From positions 1 through 10,206 of the forward strand of contig DASTSO010000102.1 in the NCBI GenBank assembly GCA_035760645.1: a stretch of 10,206 bases of DNA, written 5' to 3'. A model generated the notes under the pieces. It searched no databases. It saw only the letters and a list, made by a program, of their open reading frames with translations, and was not told where the DNA came from. Made by a program: the position numbers and the translations under genes. This DNA comes from DASSTY01 sp035760645 (GTDB lineage Bacteria > Gemmatimonadota > Gemmatimonadetes > Gemmatimonadales > GWC2-71-9). Below, in pieces: positions 5,878 through 10,206 of this stretch; the stretch's first letter is position 1, and the number at the start of each line of letters is the position of its first letter.

Positions 5878-5986
5878 GCGGTCCCGGGAGGGCCCGGCGG
5901 AGGCGGCGCCGGGGGCCGAAAAAGGGGAGCAGCCGCGTCGGGTATCGAGGCGGGACAACTTCGCGCTCCACTTGGGGTTGCTCGGG

Positions 5987-6015
5987 TTGAACTGCCTTCC
6001 GGCCCCGTTTAGTTT
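5987..6015 (+). promoter_or_regulatory. Candidate sigma70-type promoter for the nuo operon
   Basis: TTGAAC (5987-5992) and TAGTTT (6010-6015) are separated by 17 nt, and a start near 6022 would leave a leader of about 65 nt before nuoA. The -35 matches consensus at 4-5 positions and the -10 at three. A 6-mer GGGTTG occurs twice just upstream and across the -35 (5975-5980 and 5984-5989). It is the best candidate in the dcd-nuoA gap but is not proven. Confidence 0.42.
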
Positions 6016-6031
6016 CGGGTGCTTCGAAAAA

Positions 6032-6045
6032 GTGAATTTTTTCAC
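6032..6045. promoter_or_regulatory. AT-rich inverted repeat in the nuo leader (GTGAA-N4-TTCAC)
   Basis: GTGAA (6032-6036) and TTCAC (6041-6045) flank TTTT; outside them TTCG (6023-6026) and CGAA (6045-6048) are also complementary. The run 6020-6050 is the most AT-rich stretch of the window and lies 41 nt upstream of the nuoA start, just after the predicted transcription start. It could be a regulator binding site or a leader hairpin. Confidence 0.42.
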
Positions 6046-6086
6046 GAAAGTCGCCCGGCCCGAGGCCGACCCAGCGTGCGAGGCGT

Positions 6087-6452
6087 ATGCTCCAGCCCTA
6101 CATCCCCATTCTGATCCTCGTCCTCTTCGTGGTGGCCAACGCCATCCTGATGCTGGGCGCGTCGCACGTCCTCTCCACCTACCGGCGCACGCCGACCAAG
6201 CTCGCCCCCTACGAGTCGGGCATGCCGGTCCTGGGCGACGCGCGCGAGCGGTTCTCGGTGAAGTTCTACCTCGTGGCGATGATGTTCATCGTCTTCGACA
6301 TCGAGACGGTCTTCATGATCCCCTGGGCCGTGGCGTTCCGGCAGCTGCCGGCGATGGCCGGGCTGCTGATCGTCGAGATGCTCCTCTTCGTCCTGATCCT
6401 CGCGGTCGGGTACATCTACATCTGGAAGCGCGGGGCGTTGCAATGGGACTAG
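6087..6452 (+). CDS. nuoA: NADH-quinone oxidoreductase subunit A
   Basis: NuoA is a small membrane subunit of respiratory complex I, next to the quinone cavity where the arm meets the membrane. The 121-residue product has three predicted spans (about 5-27, 59-81 and 90-114). The conserved loop APYESGMPVLGDARERFSVKF (40-60) is present. The FDIETVF motif (70-76) has acidic residues D71 and E73, matching those of E. coli NuoA, and E97 lies in the third span. The length is typical. The ATG at 6087 has a modest GAGG ribosome site 3 nt upstream. It is the first gene of the operon, preceded by the 267-bp divergent control region; its end overlaps nuoB by 10 nt. Confidence 0.96.
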   Translation: MLQPYIPILILVLFVVANAILMLGASHVLSTYRRTPTKLAPYESGMPVLGDARERFSVKFYLVAMMFIVFDIETVFMIPWAVAFRQLPAMAGLLIVEMLLFVLILAVGYIYIWKRGALQWD

Positions 6453-7072
6453 TGAATCCCGCTAGCGAGAACCTCGAGGTCGAGGGGACGCAGGTCTCCA
6501 CGATGTCGCCGAACTGGGTCACGACCCGGCTCGACTTCCTCGTCAACTGGGCGCGCAAGAACTCGCTGTGGCCGATGCCGTTCGGCACCGCCTGCTGCGC
6601 CATCGAGTACATGGCCACGGCGGCGAGCCGCTTCGACATCGCCCGCTTCGGCATGGAGCGCCAGAGCTTCTCGCCGCGGCAGGCCGACGTGTTCATCTGC
6701 GCCGGGCGCGTGCCGTTCAAGCTCGCGCCGGTGCTGCGGCGCATCTGGGACCAGATGCCGCAGCCGAAGTGGTGCATCTCGATGGGCGCCTGCGCCTCGA
6801 CGGGGAACGTCTTCGACAACTACACCGTGGTGCAGGGCATCGACACCATCATCCCGGTGGACGTCTACGTCCCCGGCTGCCCGCCGCGGCCCGAAGGGCT
6901 GATCTACGGGATCCAGCTGCTGCAGAAGAAGATCGCCGGCGAGACGTTCACCGATCAGGACCTCCGCCAGGAGGCGACCTACGGTCCCGGCAATCTCTTC
7001 CTGCCGCCGGCGCGGATCGACGAGCTGAGCGAGCCGTTCGGCAACTCCGTCCACCAGACCCGGTCGCAATGA
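6443..7072 (+). CDS. nuoB: NADH-quinone oxidoreductase subunit B
   Basis: NuoB carries iron-sulfur cluster N2, which hands electrons to quinone. The 209-residue product shows the expected 4Fe-4S ligands: the adjacent pair C51-C52 in FGTACCAIEYM, C117 in SMGACAS, and C146 in VPGCPPRPEGL. The quinone-site and interface sequence ASRFDIARFGMERQSFSPRQ (61-80) is also present. The ATG at 6443 lies inside the end of nuoA (10-nt overlap, different frame) behind a GGGGCG-like site; a later ATG at about 6503 would remove a poorly conserved 20-residue N-terminus but not the core, so the exact start is slightly uncertain. The C-terminal tail after residue ~170 is somewhat extended and polar. Its stop overlaps nuoC by ATGA. 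Confidence 0.96.
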   Translation: MGLVNPASENLEVEGTQVSTMSPNWVTTRLDFLVNWARKNSLWPMPFGTACCAIEYMATAASRFDIARFGMERQSFSPRQADVFICAGRVPFKLAPVLRRIWDQMPQPKWCISMGACASTGNVFDNYTVVQGIDTIIPVDVYVPGCPPRPEGLIYGIQLLQKKIAGETFTDQDLRQEATYGPGNLFLPPARIDELSEPFGNSVHQTRSQ

Positions 7073-7749
7073 GCGCTCCCGTCCAGGCGGCCGCCGCCTC
7101 GCCCGGCGGCCACTACGTGCCGCACGCGCCCCAGGGGGCGCAGCCCGAGACGGTCGCCGCGCTCCGCGCCGCCTTCGGCGACGCCATCGGGCGCGACGTG
7201 CTCGTCTGCGGCGAGACGATCGTCTACGTCGCGCGCGAGCGCGCCCACGAGATCCTGGCCTGGCTCCAGACGACGCCGGGGCAGGAGTTCGACTACCTCA
7301 CGGACATCACGGCCGTCGAGTACCGCGACCCCGAGCTGCCGATCGAGGTGGTCTACCAGCTCCGCTCGCTCGCGCGCCGCGCCGATCTCCGGGTCAAGAT
7401 CGCGCTCGACAAGACGCAGCCCCTCGAGGTCGACACGGTGTGGGACCTCTGGAAGGGGTGCGACTGGCTGGAGCGCGAGGTCTACGACATGTTCGGCATC
7501 GTCTTCCGCGGCCACCCCGACCTGCGGCGGCTCCTCATGTGGGAGACGTACGCCGAGGGCCACCCGCTGCGGAAGGACTTCCCCCTGCGGGGGCACTTCA
7601 GCCGGGCGGAGCAGACGCGCCAGGCGCTCGCGGCGCAGCCCGAGGCGCACTACAGCCTCGAGGAGCTGAGCATCGCCGACGCCTACCACGAGCTGCCCGC
7701 CGACATGCGGGAACGCCTCCTCAAGGGCGAGCGGGGGACACTGACATGA
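7069..7749 (+). CDS. nuoC: NADH-quinone oxidoreductase subunit C (30 kDa subunit)
   Basis: NuoC is a peripheral-arm subunit that packs on NuoD and helps build the quinone module. The 226-residue product contains the 30-kDa signature WLEREVYDMFGIVFRGHPDL (133-152), followed by RRLLM, and then GHPLRKDFPLRG (164-175). The N-terminal ~25 residues are low-complexity Ala/Pro/Gly/His, and an alpha/beta core follows. NuoC is separate from NuoD here, unlike the fused NuoCD of E. coli. It overlaps nuoB by ATGA (7069-7072) and nuoD by ATGA (7746-7749), which supports the chosen start and tight coupling. The C-terminal ~45 residues (HYSLEELSIADAYHEL) are a longer tail than in the minimal family member. 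Confidence 0.95.
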   Translation: MSAPVQAAAASPGGHYVPHAPQGAQPETVAALRAAFGDAIGRDVLVCGETIVYVARERAHEILAWLQTTPGQEFDYLTDITAVEYRDPELPIEVVYQLRSLARRADLRVKIALDKTQPLEVDTVWDLWKGCDWLEREVYDMFGIVFRGHPDLRRLLMWETYAEGHPLRKDFPLRGHFSRAEQTRQALAAQPEAHYSLEELSIADAYHELPADMRERLLKGERGTLT

Positions 7750-9059
7750 GCAGCACGCTGCGTACGGTGGAGATGGCGCTCGCCACGCCGGGCCTCGACG
7801 AGCAGGGGCGGGTCGTCCGCCAGCCGCTCGGCGTCGCCGACCGGGCGGAGCCGGGGGCCGAGGGCTCGTACGACGAGGGCTTCGGCGCCGAGCACATGCT
7901 CGTCAACATCGGCCCGCAGCACCCGGCGACGCACGGCGTGCTGCGCCTGGTGCTCGAGCTCGAAGGCGAGACGGTCAAGCGCTGCATCCCGCACATCGGC
8001 TACCTGCACACCGGCTTCGAGAAGCTGGGCGAGTACCGCTTCTACAACCAGATCATCCCGCTGACCGACCGGACCGACTATCTCGCCCCGATGGCGAACA
8101 ACGTCGGCCTGGCGATGGCGGCCGAGAAGCTGATGGGGATCCGGATCACCGAGCGCTGCCAGGTGCTGCGGGTGATCGCCTGCGAGATGAGCCGCATCAT
8201 CTCGCACCTCGTCTGGCTCGGCACCACCGGCATCGATCTCGGCGCCTACACGCCCTTCCTCTGGGCGTTCCAGCAGCGCGAGCGGATCTACAACCTCCAG
8301 GAGGCGTGGACCGGCGCGCGGCTCACGCCGTCGGTGACGCGCGTCGGCGGCCTGATGGCCGACGTCCCGGAGGGCTTCGAGGCGGGGCTGCGCGACTTCA
8401 CGCGCACCTTCCCGAAGGTGCTCGACGAGGTGGACACGATGTTCACCCGGAACGCCATCTGGATCGGCCGCACCCAGGGCGTGGGCGTGATGACGGCGCA
8501 GGAGGCGATCAACTACTCCCTCTCCGGCCCCATGCTGCGCGCCAGCGGCGTCGCCTACGACGTGCGCAAGGACCGGCCCTACCTGGGCTACGAGGAGTAC
8601 GACTTCGACGTGCCCGTCGGGGAGTACGGCGACATCTACGACCGCTACCGCGTGCGGCTCGAGGAGATGTACCAGTCGAACCGCATCCTCGAGCAGGCGC
8701 TCGACAAGCTCGCCAAGCTGCAGGGCGCGCCGATCAACGTGGACGACCCCCGCGTCATTCTCCCGCCGAAGTCGAAGGCGATGAACGACATGGAGTCCAT
8801 GATCCACCACTTCAAGGTGGTGATGGAAGGCGTCAAGCCGCCGGTGGGCGAGGCCTACCTGGGCATCGAGAACCCCAAGGGCGAGCTCGGCTACTACTTC
8901 GTCTCCGACGGCACCGCCAAGCCGGTGCGCTGGCGCATCCGGCCGCCGGCCATGATCAACCTCGCGGCGCTGCCCAAGATGTGCGAGGGCGCGCTGCTCT
9001 CCGACGTGATCGCGATCAACGCGAGCGTCGACATCGTGATGGGCGAGGTGGACCGATGA
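7746..9059 (+). CDS. nuoD: NADH-quinone oxidoreductase subunit D (49 kDa subunit)
   Basis: NuoD forms the quinone-binding pocket with NuoB; it descends from the NiFe-hydrogenase large subunit but lacks the metal-binding cysteines. The 437-residue product has NIGPQHPATHGVLRLVLELE (54-73) and HIGYLHTGFEKLGEYR (83-98). H63 and Y112 (in RTDYLAPM) correspond to the quinone headgroup ligands H38 and Y87 of Thermus Nqo4. SGPMLRASGVAYDVRK, the 'ENPKGELGYYFVSDG' segment and the C-terminal DIVMGEVDR are diagnostic. About 45 residues precede the conserved core, longer than many homologues. The ATG at 7746 overlaps the nuoC stop; the 3' end overlaps nuoE by ATGA. Confidence 0.97.
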   Translation: MSSTLRTVEMALATPGLDEQGRVVRQPLGVADRAEPGAEGSYDEGFGAEHMLVNIGPQHPATHGVLRLVLELEGETVKRCIPHIGYLHTGFEKLGEYRFYNQIIPLTDRTDYLAPMANNVGLAMAAEKLMGIRITERCQVLRVIACEMSRIISHLVWLGTTGIDLGAYTPFLWAFQQRERIYNLQEAWTGARLTPSVTRVGGLMADVPEGFEAGLRDFTRTFPKVLDEVDTMFTRNAIWIGRTQGVGVMTAQEAINYSLSGPMLRASGVAYDVRKDRPYLGYEEYDFDVPVGEYGDIYDRYRVRLEEMYQSNRILEQALDKLAKLQGAPINVDDPRVILPPKSKAMNDMESMIHHFKVVMEGVKPPVGEAYLGIENPKGELGYYFVSDGTAKPVRWRIRPPAMINLAALPKMCEGALLSDVIAINASVDIVMGEVDR

Positions 9060-9601
9060 GCGTTCCGAGCGGGCCGCAGACGGCCCCGCACCAGTCGGCC
9101 GGCCACGGCCACGCCGAGACGCCCTACGAGCCGGTGTTCGTCGGCGAGACGCGCGCCCGGCTCGAGCGGCTGTTCGAGAAGTACCCGACCAAGATGGCCT
9201 GCCTCCTCCCGGCGCTCTGGATGGTGCAGGAGGCGCGGGGCTGGATCCCGCCCGCCGGCATCGACGAGATCGCCGAGGTGCTGGAGCTGACGCCGGCCTA
9301 CATCCGCGGCGTGGTCACCTTCTACACGATGTACCACACGCACCCCGTGGGGCGGCACTTCATCCAGGTCTGCACCACGTCGCCCTGCGGCATCTGCGGG
9401 GCGCAGGACGTGGTCACGGCGCTCCTCGAGCACACCGGCTGCGGCGAGCTCGGCGCCACGAGCCCCGACGGGCGCTTCACGGTGATCGAGACCGAGTGCC
9501 TCGGCGCCTGCGGCTTCGCGACGCCGGTGCTGATCGACGACGACTTCATCGAGAGCGTGACGCCCGAGAAGGTGCCGGCGCTCCTCGAGCGGTACCAGTG
9601 A
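9056..9601 (+). CDS. nuoE: NADH-quinone oxidoreductase subunit E (24 kDa, 2Fe-2S)
   Basis: NuoE is part of the NADH-oxidising module and carries 2Fe-2S cluster N1a, next to NuoF. The 181-residue product is thioredoxin-like. Its ligands are C106-x4-C111 (VCTTSPCGICG) and C148-x3-C152 (ETECLGACG), the exact spacing of the family. The helical N-terminal part (LERLFEKYPTKMACLLPALW, then EVLELTPAYIRGVVTFYTMY) is also typical. An N-terminal ~20-residue Gln/His/Gly-rich stretch (TAPHQSAGHGHAE) is unusual. The start overlaps nuoD by ATGA. A 16-nt gap follows before nuoF, with GAGGG near the nuoE stop serving as a possible ribosome site. Confidence 0.96.
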   Translation: MSVPSGPQTAPHQSAGHGHAETPYEPVFVGETRARLERLFEKYPTKMACLLPALWMVQEARGWIPPAGIDEIAEVLELTPAYIRGVVTFYTMYHTHPVGRHFIQVCTTSPCGICGAQDVVTALLEHTGCGELGATSPDGRFTVIETECLGACGFATPVLIDDDFIESVTPEKVPALLERYQ

Positions 9602-9617
9602 GGGCCGCGAGCTAACC

Positions 9618-10206
9618 ATGGGATATCCGCATCCGATCTCGCCGAAGGAGACCCCGGTCCTCTCGCAGTACTTCGGGGACCCCGAGGCGCGCACCTTCGA
9701 CGGCTGGGTGGCCCGCGGCGGCTACGCGGCCATCCGGAAGATCCTGGCCGGCATGAGCCGCGACGAGGTCGTCGAGACGATCAAGGCCTCGGGCCTGCGC
9801 GGCCGCGGCGGCGCCGGCTTCCCGACGGGCATGAAGTGGTCGCTGATGCCCAAGCCGGACGGCCGGGCGCGCTTCCTGGTGTGCAACGCCGACGAATCGG
9901 AGCCCGGCACGTTCAAGGACCGCGAGATCATGCGGTGGACCCCGCACGCCCTGATCGAGGGCTGTGCCATCGCCGCGTACGCGATCCAGGCGGAGACCGT
10001 CTACATCTACATCCGCGGCGAGTACACCGAGCCGCTGCGCATCATGCAGCAGGCGGTGGACGAGGCCTACGCCAGCGGCGCGCTGGGCGCGAATGCCTTC
10101 GGCAGCGGGAAGCGGATCGATATCGTGCTGCACCGGGGCGCGGGCGCCTACATCTGCGGCGAAGAGACCGCGATGCTCAACTCGATCGAGGGCAAGCGCG
10201 GCAACC
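9618..10206 (+). CDS. nuoF: NADH-quinone oxidoreductase subunit F, 5' part (runs off window)
   Basis: NuoF binds NADH and FMN and takes the hydride at the entry of complex I. The ATG at 9618 is followed by 196 visible codons. Motifs in order are the FMN/NADH glycine loop GLRGRGGAGFPTGMKW (59-74), CNADESEPGTFKDREI (89-104), YIYIRGEYTEP (129-139) and GAGAYICGEETAMLNSIEGK (174-193). All are in expected order and spacing. The C-terminal half with the 4Fe-4S N3 ligands lies beyond the window. It is probably followed by nuoG and the membrane subunits, as in other nuo operons; this is expectation, not seen. Confidence 0.96.
   Translation, partial: MGYPHPISPKETPVLSQYFGDPEARTFDGWVARGGYAAIRKILAGMSRDEVVETIKASGLRGRGGAGFPTGMKWSLMPKPDGRARFLVCNADESEPGTFKDREIMRWTPHALIEGCAIAAYAIQAETVYIYIRGEYTEPLRIMQQAVDEAYASGALGANAFGSGKRIDIVLHRGAGAYICGEETAMLNSIEGKRGN

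Noticed and set aside
5972..6442. Extended nuoB reading frame starting before nuoA
   Set aside because: The extra part overlaps all of nuoA in another frame and has no NuoB-like sequence; NuoB homology begins after 6443.
7683..8810. 375-aa leftward frame opposite nuoD
   Set aside because: Antisense to a highly conserved gene; Val/Leu/His/Arg-rich composition with no domain.

Overview
The window is a GC-rich (about 70% by eye), densely coding bacterial chromosome segment. The best guess at phylum is Gemmatimonadota. The M1 peptidase has an N-terminal segment (DTGIFSPVPLAPP, then PGPRYWQQRADYTIRATLD) that I associate with that phylum, and the split nuoA-B-C-D-E-F order with a Thermus-like NuoD (GYLHTGFEK) fits a deep-branching respiratory bacterium. 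The phylum call is inference; no 16S or tRNA gene is present.

Left part (1-2693): the 3' end of a probable M28 metallopeptidase gene and a small helical protein gene (330-560) run rightward. They converge on a leftward gene for a secreted M1-family metallopeptidase (639-2693). Between the convergent genes lies a perfect 21-bp-arm inverted repeat (570-612), a likely bidirectional transcription-ending hairpin.

Middle part (2738-5125), all leftward: a RES/Xre toxin-antitoxin pair (antitoxin 3318-3698, toxin 2738-3307). Its sigma70-like promoter carries a perfect palindrome lying between and overlapping the -35 and -10 boxes, as expected for autorepression. Just upstream on the same strand is a two-gene operon of a Cys-rich DUF1326 protein (4523-5125) and a DUF2182 multi-pass membrane protein (3777-4526). 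The two share an ATGA overlap and look like an uncharacterised metal- or redox-linked membrane system. This block looks like accessory content between housekeeping genes.

Right part (5241-10206): dcd (dCTP deaminase) runs leftward and is separated by a 267-bp divergent regulatory region from the start of the respiratory complex I operon. That operon contains nuoA, nuoB, nuoC, nuoD, nuoE and the 5' part of nuoF, which runs off the window. All nuo junctions through nuoE are overlapping (10 nt for A/B; ATGA for B/C, C/D and D/E), so the subunits are probably translationally coupled. Complex I transfers electrons from NADH (NuoF FMN, NuoE 2Fe-2S) through the cluster chain to N2 on NuoB and to quinone at the NuoB/NuoD interface, driving proton translocation through membrane subunits such as NuoA.

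There is no CRISPR array, transposase, rRNA or tRNA. Nothing here is clearly a wholly new system. The most worthwhile leads are the DUF1326-DUF2182 pair, the self-regulated RES/Xre module, and the unusual AT-rich hairpin upstream of nuoA.
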